Positions 1 to 9,102 are shown, numbered from the stretch's first letter. The stretch is 64,000 nt of DNA from Marinobacter szutsaonensis (GCF_039523335.1 NZ_BAAAFC010000001.1:1178001-1242000), one strand, 5' to 3'. Notes: generated by a model not told the origin, from the sequence alone. Made by a program: numbers and translations.

Positions 1-140
1 CCCTCAGCCATATCGGTATCGCCGCTGCTCAGGCCGATCAGGACAACAACCCCGATTACGATGCTGTACATCGCCGACAGGAAAAGAATGATCAGACTCT
101 TTCGGGGCTCATGTTTGATCACCGTTTTCGGATCTTCCAT
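1..140 (-). CDS. Small membrane protein, N-terminus only (cut by window edge)
   Basis: An open frame starts at an ATG whose complement lies at 138-140, preceded by GGAGG (146-150 on the complement), and runs off the left edge. The visible 46 residues begin MEDPKTVIKHEPRKSL. A charged cytoplasmic-looking N-terminus is followed by one hydrophobic segment (about residues 16-38), so the protein is probably membrane anchored with its N-terminus inside. Nothing visible identifies a family and no function is proposed. It is transcribed in the same direction as the hydrolase upstream of it, with an 85-base gap. Confidence 0.55.
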   Translation of the reverse strand, partial: MEDPKTVIKHEPRKSLIILFLSAMYSIVIGVVVLIGLSSGDTDMAE

Positions 141-225
141 AGGGACCTCCGGTTCGGCCGGTCAGCGTCGAGCACGAACTTCATTTGTGCTTGCCCTATA
201 GTTAAAAGATTAGGTCATTTTTTAA

Positions 226-1128
226 TCATTCAACCCCGGATAACCGGTCATATACCCGCTCCACAACCTGTGGATGCCACAGTAGCCGATAATGACCGAG
301 CCCCTGGGTTCGAAACACCTCCGCTCCCCGCCAGTTTTTAAATACCGATTCGCTCTCGCCGACCGGAATCTGTTGATCGTCCTGATCCACAAAAATAAGC
401 CCACGGCCGTCGAGCTCCGGTGCCAGCGCATCGAACGAAAACTGCTGCCAGACTGATTGCCCAAACCGTTGTTCCATTCTCGCACGCTGTCCGGCAATCA
501 GCTCCGTCGAAATCCCCAGTGTCCGGCCGAATCCCTCCACCACCGATTCAAGATCCCTGGGTGGCGCGAGTAGAAAAATGTGCTCGGCCTGGACGCCATC
601 CACCAATGCCCGTGCCAGGGCGAGGCTTCCTATGGAGTGGGCAACAACCGCCCTGAGAGGGCCGGCACTGCGGGCAACACAATAGACCGCCTCGGACATT
701 TCGAACAGGTCGGTACGAAGTCCCTGCGCCCGCCCATGGCCGGGCGCGTCGAAGGTAACAACCCGGTAACCGGCTTTTACCAGCAGGCCAACAAAGGCAC
801 CAAACTGGATCCCGGCCCCGGACCATCCATGCACCATCAGGACCGTCGGCCCGAATCCCCAGCTGTAAACCGGAATCGTCTGGCGGCCAACCCGAAGCTG
901 GGTGTAGCTGTCTGCTTCCTCATACAAAGATTCATACCGACTCGGTGCGGGTAAGCGGCCGGGGGTAAAGAACAGATGTTCCACTGCGTTTCCGGCGAGC
1001 GTTGGCGAAACCCGGTGCAACCAGTTTATACCCTTGCCCAGCAGGGCAATTTTGCTGTCGGCCGGTGACACGAGACGGCCGGTAACAGGGGTCGCAGTCC
1101 GGGTGTTGATGCGAGATTGAACGGTCAT
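226..1128 (-). CDS. Alpha/beta-hydrolase fold protein
   Basis: The 300-residue protein has the alpha/beta hydrolase layout. An oxyanion strand-loop HGWSG lies at residues 100-104, a nucleophile elbow AHSIGS with Ser165, a candidate acid at Asp250/251 and a late histidine in GLGHY (His279). The first elbow residue is Ala instead of the usual Gly, as in many uncharacterised serine hydrolases. No signal peptide is visible, so it should be cytoplasmic. AAGGAGG sits 7 bases before the ATG. It is divergent from the GlxA-type regulator gene, which makes control by that regulator plausible. The substrate cannot be read from the sequence. Confidence 0.85.
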   Translation of the reverse strand: MTVQSRINTRTATPVTGRLVSPADSKIALLGKGINWLHRVSPTLAGNAVEHLFFTPGRLPAPSRYESLYEEADSYTQLRVGRQTIPVYSWGFGPTVLMVHGWSGAGIQFGAFVGLLVKAGYRVVTFDAPGHGRAQGLRTDLFEMSEAVYCVARSAGPLRAVVAHSIGSLALARALVDGVQAEHIFLLAPPRDLESVVEGFGRTLGISTELIAGQRARMEQRFGQSVWQQFSFDALAPELDGRGLIFVDQDDQQIPVGESESVFKNWRGAEVFRTQGLGHYRLLWHPQVVERVYDRLSGVE

Positions 1129-1208
1129 GGCAAGTCCTCCTTACCCGGAGGACAGGATGCCCTCCTTCATCACACTTCCAGAGTAAGACTTGCCACTGCG
1201 GGGTCGGA

Positions 1209-1224
1209 GTGTCATATTTGACAC
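1209..1224. promoter_or_regulatory. Palindrome GTGTCA-N4-TGACAC, candidate operator
   Basis: A perfect 6+6 inverted repeat with a 4-base spacer lies in the 120-base gap between the divergent hydrolase and GlxA-type regulator genes, ending 24 bases before the regulator ATG. Its right arm overlaps a TTGACA hexamer. Position and symmetry suggest an autoregulatory site. Binding by the neighbouring regulator is inference. Confidence 0.45.
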
Positions 1225-1248
1225 GTTAAATGCGAAAAGGGCCATATC

Positions 1249-2262
1249 ATGATCAAAGTTGCCATCGTTGCCCTTCCCTACTGTCACGGTAGTGGCGTTC
1301 TCGGGATCATGGATTTTTTCGCGACCGCGAATTTCTGTGATCAGCATCCGGGTAACACATCAGGCCAGAGATTCGACTGCCAGATCGTGACCGCAGACGG
1401 CTCCCCGGTCATCACCTACAGCGGAGTGAGCCTTGCACCGACAACGACCTGCGAGAGTTACCAGCCGGACCTGGTGATCGTCGGATCGGCAATGGAGGCG
1501 GTCTTGGGCGATCGCCACATCGATCGATCGCTGGCCAGATCAACGCCCATACATGAGTGGCTCCGAAACGCATTCCGGCGCGGCGCAACCATCGCCAGTG
1601 TCTGTACCGGCAGCTTTGTCCTCGCCGAAGCCGGCCTTCTGAAAGAGCAGGTAGCGACCACCCACTGGCGCGCCGCGTCAGCCTTCCGCCGCCGTTTTCC
1701 GAATATCCGGCTCGAAGCAGACCAGCTGCTGATTGACAACGGCCAGATCATCTGCGCCGGAGGTGCCACCTCCTTCATCGATCTCTGCCTCTACCTTGTG
1801 GAAAAGCTCGGTTCGCCCTCACTGGCGCTGGCCTGCAGCAAACTGCTGATCATCGATGCCCGTCGAACCGAGCAAACACCCTATATGAGTTTCTTCGGCA
1901 GCAAGGCTCATCAGGACGAGGCAATTGAACAGATACAGCTCTGGCTGGAAACACACTACGCCGAGCCGCTGAGCATCAATGAACTCGCGAGCAGGGCCCG
2001 GCTGGGTACCCGAACCTTCAAAAGGCGGTTCAAGGAAGCGACCGGGGAAACCCCTTTGCATTACATACAGCAGTTACGCGTGGAAGCCGCAAAACATCAG
2101 CTGGAATCGACACAGCGGCAGACCGCCCGGATTATCTGGGACGTGGGGTATGAGGACGCAAGCTCCTTCCGGAGACTATTCAAGCGTACCGTGGGATGCA
2201 CGATGGAGCAGTATCGTCGGCGATTCAGCTATGTGACGCCGCGGCTGGCCGCCCATTCATAG
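1249..2262 (+). CDS. GlxA-family transcriptional regulator (DJ-1/PfpI + AraC HTH)
   Basis: This 337-residue protein has two parts. Residues about 1-195 form a DJ-1/PfpI glutamine-amidotransferase-like domain with the nucleophile-elbow cysteine in SVCTGSF (Cys119). Residues about 225-325 form a double helix-turn-helix AraC domain. In this family (CdhR, GbdR and ArgR of pseudomonads) the first domain senses a small nitrogenous or amino-acid-like metabolite and is not usually enzymatic. The ATG follows AAGGG. It is divergent from an alpha/beta hydrolase gene, its most likely target besides itself. The ligand is not deducible. Confidence 0.9.
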   Translation: MIKVAIVALPYCHGSGVLGIMDFFATANFCDQHPGNTSGQRFDCQIVTADGSPVITYSGVSLAPTTTCESYQPDLVIVGSAMEAVLGDRHIDRSLARSTPIHEWLRNAFRRGATIASVCTGSFVLAEAGLLKEQVATTHWRAASAFRRRFPNIRLEADQLLIDNGQIICAGGATSFIDLCLYLVEKLGSPSLALACSKLLIIDARRTEQTPYMSFFGSKAHQDEAIEQIQLWLETHYAEPLSINELASRARLGTRTFKRRFKEATGETPLHYIQQLRVEAAKHQLESTQRQTARIIWDVGYEDASSFRRLFKRTVGCTMEQYRRRFSYVTPRLAAHS

Positions 2263-2289
2263 GAACCCGGTCATCGAGACCGGGTTCCT
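2261..2289. terminator. Bidirectional terminator hairpin
   Basis: An 11-base-pair perfect stem (AGGAACCCGGT / ACCGGGTTCCT) with a 7-base loop sits between two convergent genes and overlaps the regulator's stop codon. No long T-run follows, so efficiency is uncertain. Its position at a convergent junction supports a terminator for both strands. Confidence 0.7.
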
Positions 2290-2299
2290 GTGATTCAAT

Positions 2300-3082
2300 T
2301 CATTCGTAACTGGCTACAATCGAATCGATTTCGCCTGCGCCGCGAGCCTCATCCAACGCCTTCTGGAGGTCAGCCACAACGTCCGGCGAGGTCTCCTTGC
2401 TTACCGCCAGGTACATGGGCGTTTCCCGGAACACCAGCACCGGTTTAAGGCCGTCAATGTCATGCGCTTCTTTCGCCACCAGCGGCCCCACCAGACCATC
2501 GGTGACCCACAGATCCGCCTGGCCCAGTACCAGACGCCGGGCATTCACATCCCCGGACTGGTTCATGACCACATTGAAGCCTTTACTCACCAGGTAATCG
2601 GACATGACGTCACCCTTGTAGCCGGCAATGCGCAGATCTTTGGCGTCTTCCAGGCTGGACAGGGTGATGTCGGAATCCGGTGCCGCGAACAGGGTCCACT
2701 TGATGGACGCCAACGGACCAACCCACTGGAACTGGTCTTCGCGCTCGTCGGTACGGGCAGTGCAGAACAGGCCGTGGTTCTCGCGGCCCTGGACCCAGTC
2801 GTAAGCGTAACTCCAGACCCGCATCTTCATGACATAGTCATAATCCACCCGGGCCAGCATGGCCTTGACCATGTCGGTGCAGATGCCGGTAATCTCGTCT
2901 TCGCTGTGGGCAAAGCCCTGACCGGATTTGGAGGCATTATAGGGTGGGTAGTTTTCGGTAAAGATATACAGACGCTCGGCCGCCAGTGCTGATGATGCTG
3001 TGCCGGCCAGCACCAGGGTCAACAGCGCAGACCTTGCGGCCCGGAACATGGAGCCCATGGTGGATGCAGTCATGACGCGCAT
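2300..3082 (-). CDS. Periplasmic solute-binding protein, family 3, orphan
   Basis: The 260-residue protein opens with a signal peptide (hydrophobic stretch about residues 17-34, cut after SALA). It then reads YIFTENYPPYN, the usual first strand of family 3 amino-acid-binding proteins, and has the two-lobe pattern of that family (GYKGDVMSDYL, QADLWVTD). AAGGA lies about 7 bases before the ATG. No permease or ATPase gene is adjacent, so it is either an unlinked transporter component or one of the free-standing proteins of this fold seen in marine gammaproteobacteria. The ligand is unknown. Confidence 0.85.
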   Translation of the reverse strand: MRVMTASTMGSMFRAARSALLTLVLAGTASSALAAERLYIFTENYPPYNASKSGQGFAHSEDEITGICTDMVKAMLARVDYDYVMKMRVWSYAYDWVQGRENHGLFCTARTDEREDQFQWVGPLASIKWTLFAAPDSDITLSSLEDAKDLRIAGYKGDVMSDYLVSKGFNVVMNQSGDVNARRLVLGQADLWVTDGLVGPLVAKEAHDIDGLKPVLVFRETPMYLAVSKETSPDVVADLQKALDEARGAGEIDSIVASYE

Positions 3083-3222
3083 TCTTTTATCCTTCTCGGC
3101 GATTCTCGTTGGATAGTGCGATGGGGTGCAACTGGAGGTTTCCGCCAGTCAGTCTGGTAGTTTATGCCACCTGGACCTTTATCATCGCGCTTTCGACACG
3201 GAAAGTCAGTGACAAAACGTAT

Positions 3223-4077
3223 CTACGGGGCAATCACTTCAAGGGATTGGTGATGGCAGGATACATCCAGCGGAGTCTTGCCGGCGATGTCCCCGTCTGC
3301 CGTCACTGTCTTGGGCTTTCGCGTGCGAACAGAACAGTGTTTTCCCTTGAGATGCACCAAGGTGCTGGTTCGGGTTGGGGCCTTACGATTGAGCCGAACC
3401 ATCACGAACGTCAGGAGCAACTGTGCCAGTGGTCGGGGCCTGACGGCGAGCACCTCTAGATAGCCGTCATCCGGCGCCGCCTCCGGAATCTCGTGGCCGC
3501 CGCCGAAACTGGTGCCATTGGCCAGGGCAATGGACAGCCAGCGACCGCGCACATAGCCTTTGCCACAGCGGATCTCGGCCCGAAAACCGCGCTTGGCGTT
3601 CAGTCGCCGCAGAAGTCCAACCACGTAGGTAAAACGACCGAAAAACTTTTTTTGTGGCCCTCCGGATTCCCGGGCAGGAAGTGTTCCCAGCCCGACATGG
3701 GCCACATTGAGAAAAACCTGGTCCCCAAAACGGGCAACGTCCATACGGCGGCGGGAACCACGACTAATGATCTGGCACAACTCGCCGGGATCTTCAGGGA
3801 GCCCGATATTGCGGGCGAAGTCATTGGCGGTTCCTGAGGGCAAAACGACAAGCACAGCCTGCTTCTTAAGGCAGATCCTGGCGCCATAGTTCGCTGAACC
3901 GTCGCCACCGGCCACCATAACCACGTCTCCCGGACGCACTTCGGATGGCCAACCATCATCAGCGATGTCCCGGCATACCGGTGTTGCCAGACCTGCTCCA
4001 GCGAGGTGTCTGAGCCAGAACGCCCGGTCTCTCTGACCGTCACCCGCGTCAACATTTGCCAGCAGCCAATGGGTCAT
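3223..4077 (-). CDS. Diacylglycerol/lipid kinase family protein
   Basis: This 284-residue cytoplasmic protein has the DAGK catalytic-domain signatures. VAGGDGS is the nucleotide-binding GGDG loop and LPSGTANDFAR is the second conserved loop. A beta-rich C-terminal half with FGGGHEIPEAAPDDG matches YegS/BmrU-type lipid kinases. These enzymes phosphorylate diacylglycerol, phosphatidylglycerol or sphingoid lipids with ATP. The length agrees with the family. AAGGAC stands directly before the ATG. The specific lipid cannot be assigned. Confidence 0.9.
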   Translation of the reverse strand: MTHWLLANVDAGDGQRDRAFWLRHLAGAGLATPVCRDIADDGWPSEVRPGDVVMVAGGDGSANYGARICLKKQAVLVVLPSGTANDFARNIGLPEDPGELCQIISRGSRRRMDVARFGDQVFLNVAHVGLGTLPARESGGPQKKFFGRFTYVVGLLRRLNAKRGFRAEIRCGKGYVRGRWLSIALANGTSFGGGHEIPEAAPDDGYLEVLAVRPRPLAQLLLTFVMVRLNRKAPTRTSTLVHLKGKHCSVRTRKPKTVTADGDIAGKTPLDVSCHHQSLEVIAP

Positions 4078-4246
4078 AGTCCTTGCACTTTTCTGTTCCC
4101 CGGACCACTACCCTAAACCAACCACGGCAGATACGCAGGGTTCTGACATTAAAGGTTGGCAAAAAAGGATTCACTACAGGGTGTTGCATTTATCGCAGCC
4201 CGGTGAAATGGTTGCACTACAAGAACAACAATCCCCGGGAACAAGC

Positions 4247-5149
4247 ATGAATTTCGTCAGAACCCCCGAAGAGCGCTTTGAGAACCTGCCAGACTATCCC
4301 TTCAAGCCGCACTACCTGTCACTGGGGGAGCTGCGAATGCACTACGTGGACGAGGGTCCGGCGGGTGCAGACCCGATCCTCATGATGCACGGTGAACCAT
4401 CCTGGTCCTACCTTTACCGGTACATGATTCCGCACTGCGCAGACGCCGGTCACCGCGTGATCGCTCCCGATCTGATCGGATTCGGCAAATCCGACAAGCC
4501 GGTCAAAGTATCGGATTACAGCTATCAACAACACATGGACTGGATGCAGGAATTCATCGATAAACTGGACCTGAGGAATATCACGCTGGTATGTCAGGAC
4601 TGGGGTTCGCTGATTGGACTGCGCCTGGCGGCAGAAAATCCCGACCGTTTTCGTGCCATCGTCGTCGGAAACGGCATGCTGCCGACCGGTGACCAGAAAG
4701 TCCCCCCGGTGTTCCGGGCATGGCGGGCATTCGCCCTGTACAGTCCCTGGTTTCCCGTCTCGAAAATCGTTAATACGGGCTGCTTTCGAAAGCTCGGGAC
4801 GGGAGAATGCCGGGCGTACGACGCGCCCTTTCCCGACAGAAAGTTCAAAGCCGGCGCAAGGGCGTTTCCCGGCTTGGTACCGACGACTCCGGACGACCCG
4901 GCCAGTGAAGCCAACCGTCGAGCCTGGACGGTTCTGGAGCAATGGGAAAAACCGTTCCTGACCGCATTCAGCAACGGAGACCCGATTACCCGTGGAGGTG
5001 ATCGTTACATGCAGAAGCGTATTCCCGGTGCCAGAGGCCTCCCTCATACCACCCTGAAAGGTGGCCACTTTCTGCAGGAGGATTCGCCCGTCCCGTTCGC
5101 AACGGCCATCAATCAACTGCTGGAAAGCCTGGAGAACAACGAAAATTAA
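4247..5149 (+). CDS. Haloalkane dehalogenase (HLD-I, DhlA/DhmA type)
   Basis: Haloalkane dehalogenases replace a carbon-bound halogen by hydroxyl through an Asp-alkyl ester. With the start at MNFVRTPEER the protein has 300 residues and the N-terminus aligns with known HLD-I enzymes. HGEPSWSYLYR (49-59) holds the oxyanion and halide-binding Trp, VCQDWG holds the nucleophile Asp118 and Trp119, NGDP holds the likely acid Asp245, and KGGHF holds His274. Asp at the elbow in place of Ser separates it from esterases. An in-frame start at 4181 would add 22 residues without family support. The gene stands alone and overlaps the stop codon of the convergent exporter gene. Confidence 0.88.
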   Translation: MNFVRTPEERFENLPDYPFKPHYLSLGELRMHYVDEGPAGADPILMMHGEPSWSYLYRYMIPHCADAGHRVIAPDLIGFGKSDKPVKVSDYSYQQHMDWMQEFIDKLDLRNITLVCQDWGSLIGLRLAAENPDRFRAIVVGNGMLPTGDQKVPPVFRAWRAFALYSPWFPVSKIVNTGCFRKLGTGECRAYDAPFPDRKFKAGARAFPGLVPTTPDDPASEANRRAWTVLEQWEKPFLTAFSNGDPITRGGDRYMQKRIPGARGLPHTTLKGGHFLQEDSPVPFATAINQLLESLENNEN

Positions 5150-6054
5150 CGTGTCGCCGTTTTGCCGGCTCTCTCCGGAGCCTTCACAGTGACCAGCGCG
5201 ACGCCGGTGATGGCGACAAGTCCCCCGGCAATCGCCAACGGCCCAAGACGTTCACCGAACAGGAGGTAGGCCTCCAGCGCAGTTACCGGCGGCACCAGAT
5301 AAAACAGGCTCGCTACCTGGGAGGCAGCGCCCCGCCGGATCAGCCACATCAGGATCAGGATCGCGCTGACTGACAGGCCGAACACCAGCCAGCCCAGGGC
5401 CAGCTTGAATTCCAATGTCCACTGCACCTCGCGGGTTTCCAGGGTGAACGCCCCGATCGCAAACAACGTGCCTGCCGCCGCGTACTGGATCATCGTGCCG
5501 GAAATCAGATCCACACTGGTACCGTGGCGCTTCTGATAGACCGTGCCCAGGGAGATACCCAGCAGAGCCAGCAGGGCCCAGATCAGTGTCTGGGGCGGGA
5601 TACCGACTTCCGCCGACGGGGCGCCCAGCTTTTCTGTCAGCACCAGCGCGACACCGAGCAGACCAAGGGCGAGACCAATCCACTGACGCACGCTGACCGA
5701 TTCCTTCAGGAAGATCACCGCTGCGACCGCCGTTACCAGCGGCTGCAGCCCGACAAGGAGAGAAACCACCCCGGCCGACATGCCCTGGTCGATGGCATAG
5801 AACACACCTCCCAGGTAAAAGCCATGCACCAGAATCCCCGTGACCGCCAGGTGCCCTGCCCCACGCCAACCAGGCCACCTGGCTTTCAGTACCAGGGCCA
5901 GGATGCCGAGCGGGACCAGGGTCAGCAGCATCCGGATCAGCAACATGGTAAACGGTTCGGCGTAAGGCAGTCCGAACTTGCCACCGATAAACCCTGTACT
6001 CCACAGCCAGACGAACAGTGCCGGGACAAAGAAGGTATAGAAAATAGGGGGCAT
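5146..6054 (-). CDS. EamA/DMT-family transporter
   Basis: The 302-residue protein is almost wholly hydrophobic, with ten predicted membrane helices arranged as two EamA repeats. The first begins FVWLWSTGFIGGKFGLPY and the second begins near PPQTLIWALLALLGISLGTVYQKR. Members of the drug/metabolite transporter superfamily export amino acids, metabolites or drugs across the inner membrane. Substrate is not predictable. Its TAA stop shares a 4-base TTAA with the stop of the convergent dehalogenase gene, so no terminator separates them. Confidence 0.9.
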   Translation of the reverse strand: MPPIFYTFFVPALFVWLWSTGFIGGKFGLPYAEPFTMLLIRMLLTLVPLGILALVLKARWPGWRGAGHLAVTGILVHGFYLGGVFYAIDQGMSAGVVSLLVGLQPLVTAVAAVIFLKESVSVRQWIGLALGLLGVALVLTEKLGAPSAEVGIPPQTLIWALLALLGISLGTVYQKRHGTSVDLISGTMIQYAAAGTLFAIGAFTLETREVQWTLEFKLALGWLVFGLSVSAILILMWLIRRGAASQVASLFYLVPPVTALEAYLLFGERLGPLAIAGGLVAITGVALVTVKAPERAGKTATR

Positions 6055-6157
6055 GGTCAGGTTCCGGTCTCCAGTATCTGCATTGCCAGTACTCTAGAAG
6101 TTAGCAGACAAACAAAACAGATACAGGCACGCGGTAGAGCAACCGGTACAGATGAGG

Positions 6158-8344
6158 TCACCCCGGAAGACGAACCTCTACCTCTGGAGCCTCACCATGC
6201 CAGTCAGCATCCCACGTCACTTTGGCCTTGTCTCTGGGCCGCGGCTCGATGGTCACGGTCACGGTACCAAAGCGGGTTGGCGCGGGGCCGAAGCGGATTG
6301 GTTTGTCCTGGGCCAGCCAACGCTCCGGGATGCCGGAGGCGAGAATCAGACGATTACCCTCCTCCCGGATAAAGCAGTTGCGGATCATCAAGACCCACTC
6401 GGCCGCCGCCCAGACGTGATGGCCATCCCCCATACAGCCGCCCCCGGTGGCCGGGTGGATGGCCTCCGGCCACTGACCGGTCGGGGACGCCATATCAGCC
6501 ACGGCATCCATCAACTCTACATGGCGCCGATCACCGGCCCGTAACAGAACCTGGGCCACATGAAGGGTCAGGTAGGCGTTCAGCCCGGAATGAATCATGT
6601 CCTGGTAGAACGCACCATGGACAAAGCACTTATCAATCAGGAAATCGGCACAATCCAGCAGGCGCTCGTCATCCGGTTTCATGAGCTGGGTGGGATAGCC
6701 AGCCGCCAGTGAACCAATGGCACCCGAGTCCAGCCGGCGGTAGGGTGATGCCGGCATTCCGGGCCGCTTCAGGCGCTGCTCGCAACTGGCCAGGCTGCGC
6801 TCCACCGCCTGATTGAATTCCCGGGCTCCGGCGGCAAAGCTCTCGCTGGCCTCCCGGTCCTGATCCCGCAGCAGGTTGGCCGCAGCGTTCAGGCCGGCAA
6901 TGCCCCAGAAGTCATCCCAGTAGTAATAATCATTCGGCCCCAGGTGCTCGGCACTGAATCCAGCGGGCAACAGTCCGGCATGGGGCGCATTCAAGTTGCC
7001 ACTGAGCCGTTTCTTCTGGATCCAGCGCGCCCCTTTCATCACCGGCGCTTCCCAGCGTTCCGGCAGATCCCGACCGGTCAGCTGGCAGAACCGTTCCAGG
7101 ATCCAGAGCACTTCGCCATTAGCATCCCATTCACCTTCCTGGGAGCGGAAATAGCCATCCCGCATCTGCCGATCCGGAAACTGGTTCAACGCCCGCTCGG
7201 CCCTCTCGGTCAGCCCCACGCTCAACAGGGCATGGATGATGAAGGCCGCGTCCCGGAACCAGAACCGTTTGTAGGTATAGGGCCCCGGATAGACGTCCTT
7301 GGGGGAGTGCAGAATCAGAGAGCTCACCGCGGCGTCATACAGGAACTGATACTTCTCATCCGGGCACTCCAGGCGCGCGGTGTCCTCCCGAACCCGATGC
7401 CAGGCATCCGGACCGGCCGGCGCCAGGCCCGACACCTCAAGGGGAATGCTGACCGTCAGTTCCGAAGGCTCGCCGGCCGTTACCGGGAACATGGCGGCTG
7501 CGGTGACCATCCCCACATCACACTTGCCCTCGGTCTCCTGCTGTCGATCCATGAGGTGGATGTGCACATCACCCTGTTTGTAATCAGAGACATGGTGGGA
7601 CGCAGGCGCCTGATCGAACTTCACCGTCTGCGTGCCGTCCACCAGCCAGCCGCTGCCGTCCTCCTCCAGCTGAACCTGCTGTATAAAGCTGATGCCCTCA
7701 GGATTGGCCGGCCGCAGGGACAATACCAGGGAGGCCGTCACGTCCGATTCGGCCCGAAGAGTGAGTTTGCACACCGGCCGACCATTCTCGATGGCCACCC
7801 GGCTGCGGCTGGTCAGCTGCAGACCATCCTGGACCGATTCGGTGACCACCACCGGAGTATCCTCCAGCTCCTGCCACTGGTGCGCCTGTTTTGCCCGGGA
7901 TGGAAGCAGGCAGCGCCCGTCTTCCGACAGCAACCACCCGTCAAGAGACCAGCCATCGTATAACGGGGTCACCAATCCCCTGGGATCGACGATCGGCAAC
8001 TCATCCACGTCCGGCTGGCCGATAGCCGTCCAGTTCCGGTTGGTGAGGTTGATATGGGTGATGGAGAAGGCTCTGGGCACAAAGGCGGTGTCGGTCGGAT
8101 CGAACTGACGTTCCACCCAGTACGGCCAGACCCAGTCCAGGTTGTGCTGGATGACCCGGCTGTTGATCAGCCCCCTGGCATGAAACACCACGCCTGCCCG
8201 GAGCAGCTCGATAGGCTCGCCCACCTCGGATGGTTGGGCAAAGCCGTGCAACTTGCCCAACAGCGTGATCGGATCAAGGAAACCATGTTTACGGGCCACG
8301 CGCTTGATGATGTAGCGCCACGGCAGCCAGTTCATCCAGCTCAT
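6158..8344 (-). CDS. Six-hairpin glycosidase-like protein
   Basis: With the start at the ATG overlapping the upstream stop codon (ATGA, AGGAGG 8 bases before) the protein has 728 residues. The N-terminal half looks beta-rich. The C-terminal half (about residues 340-690) has the alternating helices and aromatic/acidic motifs (YTYKRFWFRDAAF, DYYYWDDFWGIAG, GQWPEAIHP) of the (alpha/alpha)6 barrel of glucoamylase- and GH15/GH94-like enzymes. No signal peptide is visible. RDAAF and WPEA offer acidic residues as catalytic candidates. It is translationally coupled to a TVP38 membrane protein. Family and substrate are not established. A longer in-frame start at 8470 is rejected because it lies inside the upstream gene. 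Confidence 0.8.
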   Translation of the reverse strand: MSWMNWLPWRYIIKRVARKHGFLDPITLLGKLHGFAQPSEVGEPIELLRAGVVFHARGLINSRVIQHNLDWVWPYWVERQFDPTDTAFVPRAFSITHINLTNRNWTAIGQPDVDELPIVDPRGLVTPLYDGWSLDGWLLSEDGRCLLPSRAKQAHQWQELEDTPVVVTESVQDGLQLTSRSRVAIENGRPVCKLTLRAESDVTASLVLSLRPANPEGISFIQQVQLEEDGSGWLVDGTQTVKFDQAPASHHVSDYKQGDVHIHLMDRQQETEGKCDVGMVTAAAMFPVTAGEPSELTVSIPLEVSGLAPAGPDAWHRVREDTARLECPDEKYQFLYDAAVSSLILHSPKDVYPGPYTYKRFWFRDAAFIIHALLSVGLTERAERALNQFPDRQMRDGYFRSQEGEWDANGEVLWILERFCQLTGRDLPERWEAPVMKGARWIQKKRLSGNLNAPHAGLLPAGFSAEHLGPNDYYYWDDFWGIAGLNAAANLLRDQDREASESFAAGAREFNQAVERSLASCEQRLKRPGMPASPYRRLDSGAIGSLAAGYPTQLMKPDDERLLDCADFLIDKCFVHGAFYQDMIHSGLNAYLTLHVAQVLLRAGDRRHVELMDAVADMASPTGQWPEAIHPATGGGCMGDGHHVWAAAEWVLMIRNCFIREEGNRLILASGIPERWLAQDKPIRFGPAPTRFGTVTVTIEPRPRDKAKVTWDADWHGEAPEVEVRLPG

Positions 8345-9102
8345 TCGGTATCCTCCTGTGCCATGGGTTCGGTTTCCATCCGGTAACGGGCCAATGCTCG
8401 CCTGGCCAGACGGTTCAGCAACACCACAGCCAGTATAGTGCCGAGAAAACCAGCCCCGTAGATGGTCCACTCCAGCGGTGTACGGGCGCTTTCCCGGACT
8501 CCCAGGGTGGACAGATCGGCCGCCAGCGAGCCCAGGTAAACGTTGTGCAATGAGAAAGGAATCACCCCGAGAAAGGTACCCGCGACAAAACCGGGAAATG
8601 AAAAGCTGGTCAGCCCGAACAGGTAGTTGGATACCTTGCCCGGGAAAAACGGGATCAGGCGCGTCAGCAGGACAATCTTCCAGCCATGGGGTGCCATCTC
8701 GTCCGTCACCACCGACAGCTTTGCCCGGTTGCGGATGTAGATGTGGGCCGTCTCGCCAAAGAAATGCCGGGCAATCAGAAAGGCCAGCCCGGCCCCGATG
8801 GTGGTGCCGATCACCACATAAAGGGTGCCCTCGATCACTCCGAAAACGAAGCCGGCGCCGGTGGTCAGCAGCACTCCGGGCAACAACAGCACCATGGCCG
8901 CAACCATGAGCACGATAAAGAACAAAGCCGCCCAGGCACCCTGCTCATCAAACCACCGTAACAAGTCGACGATCTGCTGGTGCACACCAAACGCATAAAG
9001 AAGCCCGACGATCACCCCGACACCAGCAATACTGCCAGCCATCCACAACAGCGGCGATCTTGTCCAGTTGGCTCGTTGTTTCGGTTCGGAGGCGGACACC
9101 AA
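8341..9102 (-). CDS. TVP38/TMEM64 (DedA-like, VTT domain) membrane protein
   Basis: This integral membrane protein of about 253 residues carries the VTT-domain pattern. LLLPGVLLTTGAGFVFG and RLIPFFPGKVSNYLFGL (the F/Y-x-x-R plus proline motif) lie within about six hydrophobic segments. DedA/VTT proteins are implicated in flipping or scrambling lipid carriers such as undecaprenyl phosphate. The start is a TTG (9100-9102) 8 bases after AAGGAG, or the next codon, a GTG. An upstream TTG at 9141 has no ribosome site. Its stop overlaps the start of the glycosidase-like gene (ATGA), suggesting that both act on one envelope glycan or lipid pathway, which is inference. Confidence 0.85.
   Translation of the reverse strand: MVSASEPKQRANWTRSPLLWMAGSIAGVGVIVGLLYAFGVHQQIVDLLRWFDEQGAWAALFFIVLMVAAMVLLLPGVLLTTGAGFVFGVIEGTLYVVIGTTIGAGLAFLIARHFFGETAHIYIRNRAKLSVVTDEMAPHGWKIVLLTRLIPFFPGKVSNYLFGLTSFSFPGFVAGTFLGVIPFSLHNVYLGSLAADLSTLGVRESARTPLEWTIYGAGFLGTILAVVLLNRLARRALARYRMETEPMAQEDTE

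Noticed and set aside
6944..7963. Open frame of 339 codons on the plus strand inside the glycosidase-like gene
   Set aside because: It is antisense to a continuous 728-residue protein with recognisable motifs, and its composition (Gly/Arg/His/Gln-rich) is that of a shadow frame.
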